Origin: Candidatus Aphodovivens excrementavium
GTDB lineage: Bacteria > Actinomycetota > Coriobacteriia > Coriobacteriales > Eggerthellaceae
Assembly: GCA_018715935.1 (NCBI GenBank)
Contig: DVKR01000026.1
Span: 1 to 48,267 of the forward strand
Direction: 5' to 3'
DNA length: 48,267 nucleotides
Positions 1-8,350 of this stretch are shown here, piece by piece. Each line of letters begins with the position of its first letter. Positions within the stretch are counted from its first letter, which is position 1. The position numbers were made by a program, and so were the translations under genes. A model generated the notes under the pieces. That model was not told the DNA's origin. It saw nothing but the letters and a program-made list of their open reading frames with translations, and did not search any database.

Positions 1-435
1 GCCGAGGTTGTGGAGAAGTACCCGCTCGTCTACACCACGGGCGGACGCCACATCAGCATGTTCCATTCCGAGCATCGCCAGATTCCCAGCATGCGTGCGC
101 TGCATCCCGATGCGCTGGTGACCATCAATCCTGCGACCGCCGCCCGCTACGGTATCGAAGAGGGCAACTGGGTGCGCGCCGAGACCGTGTTCGGCTCGTG
201 CGTCCAGAAGGCGCGCCTCACCGAAGAGGTGAACGAGAAGATGATCCACCTAGAGCACGCATGGTGGTACCCCGAGCAGGACGGCGAGGCTCCCAACCTG
301 TTTGGCGTTTGGAAGTCGAACGTGAACAGCCTCATGCCGCACGAAAGCGTTGGCGTGACCGGCTACGGCGCTCCGTACAAGAACGGCATTTGCAACATCT
401 GCAAAGTCGACAGTCTTGACGATTTGGGCGAGTAG
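1..435 (+). CDS. Molybdopterin oxidoreductase, C-terminal end (partial)
   Basis: The reading frame is open from the first base, so this is the 3' end of a larger gene cut by the window edge, not a protein starting at the GTG at 10. The roughly 144 visible residues fit the molybdopterin-dinucleotide-binding domain at the C terminus of DMSO-reductase-family oxidoreductases: a YTTGGRH segment, then SMRALHPDALVTINPATAARYGI, a typical beta-barrel stretch in which the enzyme places the cofactor, followed by a VRAETVFGSC segment. The next gene, 16 bases on, is a 4Fe-4S subunit, the usual electron-transfer partner. The substrate cannot be deduced from this fragment. Confidence 0.85.
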   Translation, partial: AEVVEKYPLVYTTGGRHISMFHSEHRQIPSMRALHPDALVTINPATAARYGIEEGNWVRAETVFGSCVQKARLTEEVNEKMIHLEHAWWYPEQDGEAPNLFGVWKSNVNSLMPHESVGVTGYGAPYKNGICNICKVDSLDDLGE

Positions 436-451
436 GAGAGAGGAGGAAACC

Positions 452-784
452 ATGAAATACGGCATGTTGATCGATTACGGCTACTGCACGGGATGCCAGT
501 CCTGTGAGGTGTCGTGCCGCAAGGAGCATGATCTTCCCCTCGATCAGTGGGGCATCAAGGTTCAGCAGATTGGCCCCCACAAGCTGGGTGACTCTTGGGA
601 GTGGGACTACGTCCCCGTTCCCTCGCGCCTGTGCGACCTGTGCGCCGACAGGCTGGAAGAAGGAAAAAAGCCGCTGTGCGCCCTGCATTGTCTGGCCAAT
701 GTGATTGAGGTACTTCCCGTTGAGGAGATGCCCCGCCGCATGGCAGAGATCGGCCACGGCAAGGTGAGCTGCTTTCTCCCCTAA
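452..784 (+). CDS. Short 4Fe-4S electron-transfer subunit of molybdopterin oxidoreductase
   Basis: 110 residues. The ATG at 452 follows an AGGAGG site (441-446) and lies just after the stop of the oxidoreductase, so the two are probably co-transcribed. A first cysteine cluster CTGCQSCEVSC near residue 12 and later CDLC and C-x3-HC cysteines resemble half of the DmsB/NrfC-type ferredoxin fold. The protein is about half the usual ~200 residues, so it probably carries two clusters, not four. Likely role: passing electrons between the molybdenum subunit and a redox partner. No signal peptide is visible, so any export would need the catalytic subunit's leader. Confidence 0.8.
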   Translation: MKYGMLIDYGYCTGCQSCEVSCRKEHDLPLDQWGIKVQQIGPHKLGDSWEWDYVPVPSRLCDLCADRLEEGKKPLCALHCLANVIEVLPVEEMPRRMAEIGHGKVSCFLP

Positions 785-908
785 CGGATAAAGCGGCAAA
801 GAGGGGCGGTTGAGGCTGCGAGCAACCTCGCTTCTGCTTCACCGTTTGTTTCGAAAGGGCTGCGTTGCGCGCTGTCGCCGACGCAGCCAAAGAGCGCAGG
901 AGGGCGAC

Positions 909-1370
909 GTGTCGGCGCGACGACGTGGGTTTACAACGATGATTGACATCGAGCAGTTCAAGAAGACCAAGTGGTCGTTTCTTAAAAACGTGAAAATGAC
1001 CTGGGAATACGATGGCATAGCGAACATTTTTCGCGAGGCCGGCATTCCCCTGTATGGGTTCGATCGCGGAACCACCAAGATGAATCATCCCATAGCGACG
1101 ATCATGCTCCCTCCAAGCAAGGACGTTAACTACGGAGTTGACCTGTACGTGCCAATTGGCGATCTGACGCGGGCACGATCGCTGGTGAAAGACGAGCAGC
1201 GATTGCATGACGCCGCCGAGCGCGAAGCAGCGGAAGGCGCTGCTTACCATGAAGCGTTTAACGCGGCAGCGATTGCCTCGAAAAAAGACAACGCCGAAGC
1301 TCGTAAGCAGCGGCGCAGGAACACCGTAAACGCTCTTCTGCGCAAGGTTTTACCTGTTAGCGCTAGGTAA
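909..1370 (+). CDS. Hypothetical protein
   Basis: I do not recognise this family. I chose the GTG at 909 because an AGGAGG (898-903) sits five bases before it; the ATG at 939 (MIDIEQFKK) is an alternative with a weaker site. The product is about 153 residues, soluble, without cysteine motifs or membrane segments. The middle reads as a compact domain (WEYDGIANIF, YGFDRGTTKMNHPIATIMLP), and the last ~60 residues are rich in Ala, Glu, Lys and Arg and probably a helical, basic tail. It lies between a molybdoenzyme pair and an MFS carrier; a functional link to either is only a guess. Confidence 0.55.
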   Translation: MSARRRGFTTMIDIEQFKKTKWSFLKNVKMTWEYDGIANIFREAGIPLYGFDRGTTKMNHPIATIMLPPSKDVNYGVDLYVPIGDLTRARSLVKDEQRLHDAAEREAAEGAAYHEAFNAAAIASKKDNAEARKQRRRNTVNALLRKVLPVSAR

Positions 1371-1500
1371 ACGCAAGGCGAGCCTGCTGTGGGTTTCGCA
1401 ATACCAACTAGCTTAATGCGCACGGTGCAAAAGGGAAATCGGCTGTGCGTGTGGGAAGAGATCCCTGCGGACATGTGCCGCGGGAAAGGAAGGAGATTCC

Positions 1501-2832
1501 ATGTTGCAAACCGTTGAGGACGTGAGCTCGAAGAAGAGCAACGGCCTCCACTATGCTTTCGTTATCTGCCTGGGAGGCTTTCTGACCCAGGCGATCGTGC
1601 TGAGCTGCCAGCGCCTGCCTTCTGTGGCGCTTGAGCCCATCAGGCAGACGCTTGGCTGCAGCTATGCCGACGCAGGCCTGATAACTTCGGTGTTCATGGT
1701 GTTTTACGCAGGCCTTTCGATCGTGTGGGGCATGCTAGGCGACAAGATCGGCACACGTTGGGCTATTACGCTGTCATGCGCTCTTTCGTCTGCAGGCGCC
1801 ATCCTGTTCGGCCTGTTTGCACCGATGGGCTTGGGAGTTGCCATTGTGACTTGGGCGATTGCAGGTATTGGTACCGCAGGTCTGCTCATGGCGATTCTGC
1901 CCAAGGTCGTTTCGCGCTGGTTTGTGCCGAACAAGCGCGGCTTCGGCATGTCGCTGATCACTCCGGGCGCTAACTTCTCCGCCATCATCCTGGGCATCGT
2001 AGCGCCAATCATTATCTCTAGCTTCGGTTGGCAGATGGGCTATGTGGTCTTCGGTGTCGTATTTGCTGCCATCACTCTGTTTGTGGCTGTGTTTTTCCGC
2101 GAGGGACCCGAGGAAAAGGGCCTCGCTCCCTACGGTGCTCCGGCGGGCACGCAGGCTGCTCCCAAGCCGACTATCGTTGAGGAAGAGTCTAAGGCCGCTG
2201 CTCCCCAGCAGGCTGGCGCATGGGACCGCCTCAAGCGTGTGTTGAAGATGCCCATCTCCTGGCACTTTGGTGTGTTCTACATCGTGTATCAGGTTGGCTA
2301 TATGGCAGCTACGCAGTATTACGTGTCCTCCATCCAGTCGGTTGGCTTCGGTCTTGCCGAGGCGAGTCTTGCCATCACCATCGGCGGCGTGCTGACTATC
2401 ATCACCGAGCTTATTCTGGGCAACCTGTCCGACCATCTTGAGCGCAAGAACATCATCGGTGTTGTAGTTGCTCTCTCTGGCGTGCTTGGTCTGGGCTACT
2501 TCCTGTACCTGACCACCACCGCAGCGCCCTCGCTGTTCGCGTGCTACTTCTTTGTGGCGCTGATCTCTGCTACGACGGGTGTCATCACGGTTATCATGAC
2601 GGCAGCTGGCGAATACTACGATGACGACGTGCGCGCTACGGGCACGGGCTTCATCGGCACGGTCAACCTGGTCGGTCGTTATCTGGGTCCGTGGATTGCA
2701 GGTATGCTGATTGACGCGACAGGCGTTGTCGGCAACTCCTTCGTCATCGTAGGCATCACGATGGTTGTTGCTGCGATTATCGCGTTCACCTTCCCGCGCA
2801 AGCGCGCTAAGAAGGGTGCAAAGGCGGCGTAA
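1501..2832 (+). CDS. MFS transporter (OFA/monocarboxylate-like)
   Basis: 443 residues with about twelve hydrophobic segments. The ATG at 1501 is preceded by AAGGAGA. The loop between TM2 and TM3 has the MFS signature variant GMLGDKIGTRWA, and the second half carries a matching GNLSDHLERKN loop. A charged, Pro/Ala-rich central loop (about residues 205-240) separates the halves. Overall shape suggests an oxalate/formate-antiporter-like or monocarboxylate-type carrier, but the substrate is unknown. A strong terminator follows at 2882. Position after a molybdoenzyme operon suggests uptake of that enzyme's substrate or export of its product, which is inference. Confidence 0.85.
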   Translation: MLQTVEDVSSKKSNGLHYAFVICLGGFLTQAIVLSCQRLPSVALEPIRQTLGCSYADAGLITSVFMVFYAGLSIVWGMLGDKIGTRWAITLSCALSSAGAILFGLFAPMGLGVAIVTWAIAGIGTAGLLMAILPKVVSRWFVPNKRGFGMSLITPGANFSAIILGIVAPIIISSFGWQMGYVVFGVVFAAITLFVAVFFREGPEEKGLAPYGAPAGTQAAPKPTIVEEESKAAAPQQAGAWDRLKRVLKMPISWHFGVFYIVYQVGYMAATQYYVSSIQSVGFGLAEASLAITIGGVLTIITELILGNLSDHLERKNIIGVVVALSGVLGLGYFLYLTTTAAPSLFACYFFVALISATTGVITVIMTAAGEYYDDDVRATGTGFIGTVNLVGRYLGPWIAGMLIDATGVVGNSFVIVGITMVVAAIIAFTFPRKRAKKGAKAA

Positions 2833-2881
2833 GCTGCAACGGGCTTCGTTTCGGCGAGTTCGACAACAGAATCGCTGCGAA

Positions 2882-2919
2882 AAGCGCGGTTGCCACCAGG
2901 GCAGCCGCGCTTTTTCTTT
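2882..2919. terminator. Rho-independent terminator after MFS gene
   Basis: AAAGCGCGGTTGCC pairs with GGCAGCCGCGCTTT (one G-U), followed by a T-rich run. It terminates the MFS gene on the plus strand and may also serve the convergent permease ending at 3039. Confidence 0.8.
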
Positions 2920-2950
2920 GCGAGGGGTTAAGCGCCTGCGCAACGGGTGC

Positions 2951-3005
2951 CTGAGCTTCGGTAAAGCCCCTGAGCTGTGGTTAAGCCCTGAGCTGAGGTT
3001 AAGAC
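2951..3005. repeat. Three imperfect 18/19-bp direct repeats
   Basis: Three adjacent copies of CTGAGCTKNGGTWAAGMC (starting 2951, 2970 and 2988) lie between the terminator and the permease stop codon. They are non-coding. Function unknown; they could be a small expanding repeat. Confidence 0.7.
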
Positions 3006-3038
3006 TCTGCGCCGCAGGGGCTCGCTCTCCTTTTGCTG

Positions 3039-4358
3039 CTAGGCGATGACAAACATCACCACAAACGCGGCGGCTGCCACCCACATAAGAGGACGGATCT
3101 CTCGGGCGCGTCCCTGCACCAGCATGATCATGCAGTAGGAGATGAATCCCAGGCCGATGCCGTTGGTGATGGAATAGGTCATAGGAATGCCCACGATAAT
3201 GAAGAACGCCGGCAGCGCGTGCTCGATGCTCTTCCAATCGATCTCGGCAACGTCAGTAAGCATGAGATATCCCACTACCACCAGTGCACCGCAGGTCGCC
3301 GCGCTGGATACCATGCCGATGATGGGGGCGAAGAACGCGCACAGCGCGAACAGGATGCCTACGACAATGTTCGACAAGCCCGTGCGAGCGCCTGCGGCGG
3401 CTCCCGAAGTGGATTCCACGAAGCTCGTGATGGAGCTTGCGCCCAGGAAGCCGCCCGCGGCAGCGGCGGCGGAGTCGACCAGGAGGATGGGCTGCACGTC
3501 TTCGACGTCGCCTTTCTTGTTCACGAAGTGAGCTTGCTCTCCTACGGCGACCACGGTTCCCATTGTGTCGAAAAAGTCGCTCATAAGCAGCGAGAACACA
3601 AACATGAGCAGGATGGGCTGCATGAACACCTGGAGAATCGCGATCGTTCCGGTGGCGGGATCGGTCTGGAAGGGCGCGGCGAACGCGCTGAAGTCGAGAC
3701 CGAAGTTCCACTCGGCGGGCAGCAGCGTGACGCCCAGCGGGATTCCCACTACGGTAGCAGCGATGATCGAGATGATCAGGCCTCCTTTGACTTTGAGCAC
3801 TTGAAGAACCACCGCAACGAGAATGGAGACAAGCGCCACGATGCAGGTGGGGGAGGATAGTTCGCCCAGTGCGAGGATGGTGGACTCATCGGCAGCGATA
3901 AGCCCGCCTCCCTTAAGGCCGATGAATGCGATGAACAGGCCGATGCCGATGCCGATTGCGCGGCGCAAGTCAACGGGGATGGCGTCCATAATGGCTTTGC
4001 GCAAGCCGCACAGCACAAGAATAAGGATCACGATTCCTTCGAGGAAGATGACTGCCATGGCGACGCGCCAGTCGACGCCGACTTCGCCGAGGCACAGCGT
4101 GTAGGCGACGATGGCGTTGATGCCCATGCCTGACGCAAGCGCGATAGGCCGGTTGGCGATGAGCCCCATCGCGATGGTCATGATTGCGGCGCCGAGGCAC
4201 GTTGAGGTGAGCGCCGCCTCAAACGGGATGCCCGCCGCCTCCATGAGGCCGGGGTTCACCGCGATGATGTAGGCCATCGCCAAAAAGGTGGTGATGCCGC
4301 CGACGACTTCGTCGGATACCGAGCTTCCTCGCTCGCTAATCTTGAAAAAACCGTTCAT
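3039..4358 (-). CDS. NCS2-family purine permease (AzgA-like)
   Basis: 439 residues on the minus strand. I chose the ATG at 4358 (MNGFFKISERGSSV), the canonical N terminus of AzgA/PbuG-type guanine/hypoxanthine/adenine permeases; the longer frame upstream is not conserved-looking. Family marks: TFLAMAYIIAVNP in the first membrane segment, ALASGMGINAIVAYTL (equivalent to the AzgA GMGLNA motif), and DFFDTMGTVVAVGEQA in the middle. About 12-14 membrane segments; H+-coupled purine uptake is the known family role. It diverges from the epimerase gene at 4568 and faces the MFS carrier. Confidence 0.9.
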   Translation of the reverse strand: MNGFFKISERGSSVSDEVVGGITTFLAMAYIIAVNPGLMEAAGIPFEAALTSTCLGAAIMTIAMGLIANRPIALASGMGINAIVAYTLCLGEVGVDWRVAMAVIFLEGIVILILVLCGLRKAIMDAIPVDLRRAIGIGIGLFIAFIGLKGGGLIAADESTILALGELSSPTCIVALVSILVAVVLQVLKVKGGLIISIIAATVVGIPLGVTLLPAEWNFGLDFSAFAAPFQTDPATGTIAILQVFMQPILLMFVFSLLMSDFFDTMGTVVAVGEQAHFVNKKGDVEDVQPILLVDSAAAAAGGFLGASSITSFVESTSGAAAGARTGLSNIVVGILFALCAFFAPIIGMVSSAATCGALVVVGYLMLTDVAEIDWKSIEHALPAFFIIVGIPMTYSITNGIGLGFISYCMIMLVQGRAREIRPLMWVAAAAFVVMFVIA

Positions 4359-4505
4359 GGTAGGCCTTTCGGGACGGGAATGTCTGCGCGTATTGTACCA
4401 GCTGAAATACTGTTTTGGGGAGAAATGGCTTGCGGAGATGGGGGTGTTTGCGACAGGGCTTGGCGGCGCATTGCGCCGATTGGGCCAGTGCAAGCCGGGG
4501 CGGCC

Positions 4506-4533
4506 TTGTAAAAGCCGGACGCGATGCTATGCT
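4506..4533 (+). promoter_or_regulatory. Candidate sigma70 promoter for NAD(P)HX epimerase
   Basis: TTGTAA (4506-4511) and TATGCT (4528-4533) separated by 16 bases, 35 bases before the epimerase start. Prediction only. Confidence 0.45.
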
Positions 4534-4567
4534 TTTCGGAAAGAGGTTCCTGCGGAAAGAGGAAGTA

Positions 4568-5338
4568 ATGGAGTGCAGGCCGGTTTTGGACGTGGCTCAA
4601 GTTACGGAGCTTGAAGGGCGCATTGCGGCGGCGGGAACGTCGCTTGCCGAGCTGATGGAGCGCGCGGGGGCGGCGGTTGCCGATGCGGCTTTGGAGCTTG
4701 CCCGGGAGGCGATAGCGCAGAGGCTTGCGCCCTATGAGGCGGCGGCGCGCGATGCATGCCTGCCCCTGCCGAAGGCAGACCCGCCGCTGTTTTTGGTGCT
4801 GTGCGGTTCGGGCAACAATGGAGGCGATGGCTGGGTGGCGGCGCGCATTCTGGCTCAGCAGGGTTTTCGCGTAGTGGTTTTTACCGCCCGTTTGCCGGAA
4901 GAAATCAAGGCGCAGCCCGCGCATGACGCCGCCGTGGAGGCGGCGCGCGTGCTGGAGGAGGCGGAGGGCTGTCGTATCGTCGTGGATCCCGACATCCTCA
5001 TCTTTTTCGTTTACAGCCACGCCGACGTGGTGATCGATGCAATTCTGGGAACAGGGTTTTCGGGCAGCGACGTGCGCAAGCCCTACAACTGGTGGATCCA
5101 TGCCGTGAGCGAGATTCGTTCCGACCATATGCGCGTTGTTGCGGCCGACGTTCCAAGCGGGCTGTCCGCGCAGACGGGCATCGCTGCCGACCCGTGCGTC
5201 AAGGCGGATCTGACGGTAACGATGATCGTGCAAAAGCCGGGCCTGATCGCGTCGGAAGCCGCCCCTTACTGCGGCGAGGTGCGGGTGGCTCCGCTCGCTT
5301 CTATCGACGGCTTGCTGGACGGGCTTATCGGTGCCTGA
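4568..5338 (+). CDS. nnrE: NAD(P)H-hydrate epimerase, stand-alone YjeF N-domain
   Basis: 256 residues from the ATG at 4568, which follows a purine-rich GAAAGAGGAAG site. It is the YjeF_N Rossmann-like domain that interconverts the R and S forms of hydrated NAD(P)H so that the dehydratase can repair them. Visible motifs: TSLAELMERAGAAVA near the N terminus, the nucleotide-binding GSGNNGGDGW (about residues 80-89), DAILGTGFSG, and AADVPSGL. The C-terminal dehydratase domain, fused in many bacteria, is absent, so that enzyme must be encoded elsewhere. The 3' end overlaps the convergent permease by 73 bp. Confidence 0.88.
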   Translation: MECRPVLDVAQVTELEGRIAAAGTSLAELMERAGAAVADAALELAREAIAQRLAPYEAAARDACLPLPKADPPLFLVLCGSGNNGGDGWVAARILAQQGFRVVVFTARLPEEIKAQPAHDAAVEAARVLEEAEGCRIVVDPDILIFFVYSHADVVIDAILGTGFSGSDVRKPYNWWIHAVSEIRSDHMRVVAADVPSGLSAQTGIAADPCVKADLTVTMIVQKPGLIASEAAPYCGEVRVAPLASIDGLLDGLIGA

Positions 5339-6765
5339 TCCTTTTCGGAGTCGTTCGCATTCGGCGCGCTTTCGGACTTCGCTACTGCTTCGTCGGCGGC
5401 TTCGGTGGATTTCGTTACCGCCGCAGGTTTTTCGTCGTCGCCGTGCGGCAGCACCAGGTTCATCACGAGCGCGACCACGAACGTCAGCGCGATGGAGTTG
5501 TCGACGAAGATGTTCTGCACAATCTCGGGGAACGCTACGAAGATGCCGCCCACCTGCGTGAACCCGATGCCGATGGCCAGCGAGGTGGCCGCGATGGTGA
5601 TGTTGCGCTGCGTGAACCCGGCCTTCGCCACCATCTGAAAGCCGCTGGTGACGATAGTGCCGAACATCATGATGGTGCAGCCGCCCAGCACCGCGTCGGG
5701 CACCGAGCTGAACACGGCGCTGACGGCGGGCACAAACCCGGCGATGACGAGGATGCCCGCGCCGCAGGCGATGGCCTTGCGGTTGATGACGTGCGTCATG
5801 CCGATCAAGCCGATGTTCTGGGCAAACGTGGTCAGCGGTGTGCAGCCGAACACGCCGGCGATGGCGCTGGTGAAGCCGTCAGCAGAGACCGAGCCGGCGA
5901 TCTCGCGCTCGGTCGCGTTGCGCTTGAAGCCGATCTGGGCAATGGCGTCGGTGTCGCCGATGTTCTCTGCGGCGCTCACCAAGAACAGCAGCGTCACCGA
6001 TATGATGGCGCCCGCGTTGAACTCGGGGACGAAAGGCATGATCTGCGGCAGCGAGGCAATCTGGAGACCCTGGAACACCGACAGGTCGACCTTACCCATG
6101 AAAAGGGCGACGATATAGCCGATGACCAGTCCGAACAGCACCGAAAGCTGTTTGATGCTGCCGCGTGCAAGCCCTTGGAACAAAAGGCACGCCACCAGCG
6201 AAAGCGTGCCAAGGAATAGGTTTTCAGGCGAGGCGAAATCGGGCGCGCCCGAGCCTCCGGCAAAGGTCTCCGCGCCGGTGGAGAGCAGCGAGAAGCCAAT
6301 CGAGGTGACAACAACCGCCGACACGATGGGCCCGATGAAGCGCCGCCAGTACTTCGCCAGCAGGCCGAGTACCAATAAGATAAGGCCGCCGGCTATTACC
6401 GACCCCATGACGGTGCCGTACCCGTAGGAAGCGGCGACGCCGGACAGCACGGTGACGAACGTGAAGCTCACGCCCATGACGATGGGCAGCTTGGAACCGA
6501 TGCGCCACACGGCGAACAGCTGCACGAAGGTGCCGATGCCTGCCACGATCATCGCGTTTTGGATGAGGCTTGCGGTCATCGCCTCGTCGAACCCTGCAGC
6601 TGCGCAGATGATGGCGATGGGGGCAAGGTTGGCCACGAACATGGCTAACACGTGCTGGATGCCGTAAGGCAACGCCTTGATGAGGGGGACTTTGCCATTG
6701 AAATCGGCGAGCTCGTTAGCGAGCTCACGTGCCGGTTTGGCCTCTGCCGTGTTGTTGACTGCCAT
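5266..6765 (-). CDS. NCS2 uracil/xanthine permease
   Basis: 499 residues; start ATG at 6765 after an AGAGGGG site. This is the UraA/XanQ/PbuX branch of NCS2, distinct from the AzgA type at 3039. Marks: GIQHVLAMFVANLAPI near residue 35, and SSVPDAVLGGCTIMMFG, the equivalent of the family's P-x-x-V-x-GG signature. It has 12-14 membrane segments and a hydrophilic C-terminal tail of ~65 residues rich in Ala, Ser and Glu. That tail is encoded largely opposite the end of the epimerase gene, so its sequence may be constrained by the overlap. Likely H+-coupled xanthine or urate uptake. Confidence 0.9.
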   Translation of the reverse strand: MAVNNTAEAKPARELANELADFNGKVPLIKALPYGIQHVLAMFVANLAPIAIICAAAGFDEAMTASLIQNAMIVAGIGTFVQLFAVWRIGSKLPIVMGVSFTFVTVLSGVAASYGYGTVMGSVIAGGLILLVLGLLAKYWRRFIGPIVSAVVVTSIGFSLLSTGAETFAGGSGAPDFASPENLFLGTLSLVACLLFQGLARGSIKQLSVLFGLVIGYIVALFMGKVDLSVFQGLQIASLPQIMPFVPEFNAGAIISVTLLFLVSAAENIGDTDAIAQIGFKRNATEREIAGSVSADGFTSAIAGVFGCTPLTTFAQNIGLIGMTHVINRKAIACGAGILVIAGFVPAVSAVFSSVPDAVLGGCTIMMFGTIVTSGFQMVAKAGFTQRNITIAATSLAIGIGFTQVGGIFVAFPEIVQNIFVDNSIALTFVVALVMNLVLPHGDDEKPAAVTKSTEAADEAVAKSESAPNANDSEKDQAPISPSSKPSIEASGATRTSPQ

Positions 6766-6860
6766 GCTGTCCCCTCTTTATGCGTCCGTGGCAAATGGTT
6801 GGTGCAGCGTTTCGGTAAGACGTACGTAAAACGTGCGCCCCCGATTGTACGGGTTTCGTT

Positions 6861-6900
6861 AAGGGAAAGGAATAGCGGTCAAGGGAAAGGGATGGCGCTG
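6861..6900. repeat. Two 20-bp direct repeats
   Basis: AAGGGAAAGG begins both 6861-6880 and 6881-6900, and the remaining ten bases are similar. Located upstream of the NCS2 permease start. Confidence 0.5.
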
Positions 6901-6915
6901 CATCGCCTCCTTCGA

Positions 6916-6987
6916 CAAATTTGCGACCGAAACGCGCGTTTGGCGCCGCTTTGCGCGCGCGTTTCGGTCGCGGATTTGTTTTTTTTT
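6916..6987 (+). terminator. Very long terminator-like hairpin with T9 tail
   Basis: A perfect 16-bp inverted repeat GCGACCGAAACGCGCG / CGCGCGTTTCGGTCGC (6923-6938 and 6956-6971) extends through two G-U pairs and CAAAT/ATTTG to 23 bp in RNA, with a 17-base loop and nine T residues right after it. It is oriented as a plus-strand terminator, yet no plus-strand gene lies upstream: the adjacent permease is transcribed away from it. It may end an unannotated small RNA, or act structurally. Confidence 0.7.
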
Positions 6988-6995
6988 CGACAACG

Positions 6996-7115
6996 GAAGG
7001 AGCGACGCCCGGTAAGAGCGGCACCCGGCGAGAGCGGCGTCCAGTAAGAGCGGAACCCAGAAAGAGCGGCACCCGGCAACGTGAAGGCGAAAGCGCCCGG
7101 TAAGAGCGGCGCCCA
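6996..7115. repeat. 16-bp minisatellite
   Basis: Five contiguous 16-bp units (6996-7075) of consensus GTAAGAGCGGCACCCG, then a divergent 24-base stretch and a sixth unit at 7100-7115. The unit length is not a multiple of three and every reading frame is broken by it, so the array is non-coding. It lies between the orphan hairpin and the 3' end of the LysR gene. Confidence 0.8.
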
Positions 7116-7140
7116 GTTTCGGCTCGCGTCGAGGCGAGGC

Positions 7141-8073
7141 CTAGAAGGCCATAACGGGAGACGGCATCTCTTTTATGCGCGCTACCACGTATTGCAGCAA
7201 GGGATTCTGGTTCTCTTTGTGATACAGCAGCCGAAGCGGCACCGAGGCGCTGCCGTCGGTAAGAGCGATTGCTTTGCAAAGCGGCCTTATTCCCGTGGGT
7301 ATTCTCTCGACGAAGTTTCTTCCTAGGACAAGGGTGGAGTTGCCGAGGTTTGCGCACGTTGCAAGCAAGGCTGCCGTGTTGGGGCAGTAGTGCGAACGCG
7401 TTTCGGGCGTAAATCCGCTCTCCTTGCAAGCGTTGATGATGTGGCACCACGAGCGGTCGATGTAGATTCCCTCGCATTTAAGGAATTCCGTGTCTTTAAG
7501 GGCACTCAAGGGGAGTTCGTCGTATTTCGCAAGAGGGTTCGACGTTCCCACTATCGCCACCAAAGGGAGATTCCCCAGGTGCAGGATCCCTATCTTGTCG
7601 GTGTCGAGGGGCTCTCCCTCTCGCACGGGGTCGAACACCATGTCGGCGTAGTTGCCTAGCAGGGCTTCGTTGGGCAGCATATCGTGATCGGCGTTGATTT
7701 CGAGAAAACCCGGGGTGTCGGCTTCGTTTATCAGTGACACGAGGAACCCGAGTACTTCTGTCGAAGGCTCTTCGTCGGTGAGGCCGTTTACCACCAGTCG
7801 CGCGGGCGGCTTCTTCTTTAAGGCCTTGGCTTTTCTCACAAACGCATTCTGGGCATCTGCCACTTTGTAAGCGTAGGGAAGCAGCGCGTTCCCCTCGTTC
7901 GTTAGGCGCAAGTTGCCCCTCGCTCTGTCGAACAGCTCGATTTTAAGCTCGCTTTCCAACGACGAGATGTGCTTGCTCAATGTCGGCTGGGTCATGTTTA
8001 GCAAGCGCGCCGTCTCGGTGAAATTCAGGTGCTTGGCAAGTTCGACGTATTCGAGCAGGTATTCGATGTTCAT
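7141..8073 (-). CDS. LysR-family transcriptional regulator
   Basis: 310 residues. Start ATG at 8073 with GGAGGG seven bases upstream; the longer frame beyond it lacks a site. The N-terminal ~60 residues are a classic winged HTH: YVELAKHLNFTETARLLNM, TQPTLSKHISSLESELKIEL, FDRARGNLRLTNEG. The rest is the effector-binding domain, more diverged than usual. It is transcribed away from the MFS carrier at 8351, the standard layout for a LysR regulator and its target, and two LysR-type boxes lie between them. The inducer is probably a substrate of that carrier (inference). Confidence 0.9.
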   Translation of the reverse strand: MNIEYLLEYVELAKHLNFTETARLLNMTQPTLSKHISSLESELKIELFDRARGNLRLTNEGNALLPYAYKVADAQNAFVRKAKALKKKPPARLVVNGLTDEEPSTEVLGFLVSLINEADTPGFLEINADHDMLPNEALLGNYADMVFDPVREGEPLDTDKIGILHLGNLPLVAIVGTSNPLAKYDELPLSALKDTEFLKCEGIYIDRSWCHIINACKESGFTPETRSHYCPNTAALLATCANLGNSTLVLGRNFVERIPTGIRPLCKAIALTDGSASVPLRLLYHKENQNPLLQYVVARIKEMPSPVMAF

Positions 8074-8193
8074 ACGCACCCTCCGATGCGAAGCCGTCAA
8101 GGCGAAGATGAGCTGGGGGCGAACCCGGAGATGCGGCGTGTCTTGCCCCTTATCCGAATTGTAGTGCAAGAAGGCATTGCCGAGGGCAAAAAG

Positions 8194-8230
8194 ATTCTCA
8201 AATGGAATAGGGGCGATTCCAACCGTGAAT
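8194..8230. promoter_or_regulatory. Two LysR-type operator boxes
   Basis: ATTC-N7-GAAT occurs at 8194-8208 and again at 8216-8230; both fit the T-N11-A LysR box. Their starts are 22 bp apart, about two helical turns, as expected for adjacent binding by a LysR tetramer in the divergent promoter region. Confidence 0.6.
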
Positions 8231-8294
8231 TAAAAGGGGGAATAATCGGCATTTTTCCTATGCATGGTCATTTTTTTAGAATAGCGGCAAGGGA

Positions 8295-8314
8295 CAAGGG
8301 GCGTGTGCCCCTTG
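8295..8314 (+). promoter_or_regulatory. Perfect hairpin in 5' leader of MFS gene
   Basis: CAAGGGGC-GTGT-GCCCCTTG, an 8-bp stem with a 4-base loop, located 26 bases before the AGGAGGGG ribosome site of the carrier. It could stabilise the leader or affect translation. Confidence 0.5.
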
Positions 8315-8350
8315 GTGAATAGGGGACGTTTCCGAAGAATAGGAGGGGAA

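Noticed and set aside
4359..4567. Purine riboswitch upstream of the AzgA-like permease
   Set aside because: The likely leader is only a few dozen bases and I could not find the conserved purine-aptamer core on the minus strand.
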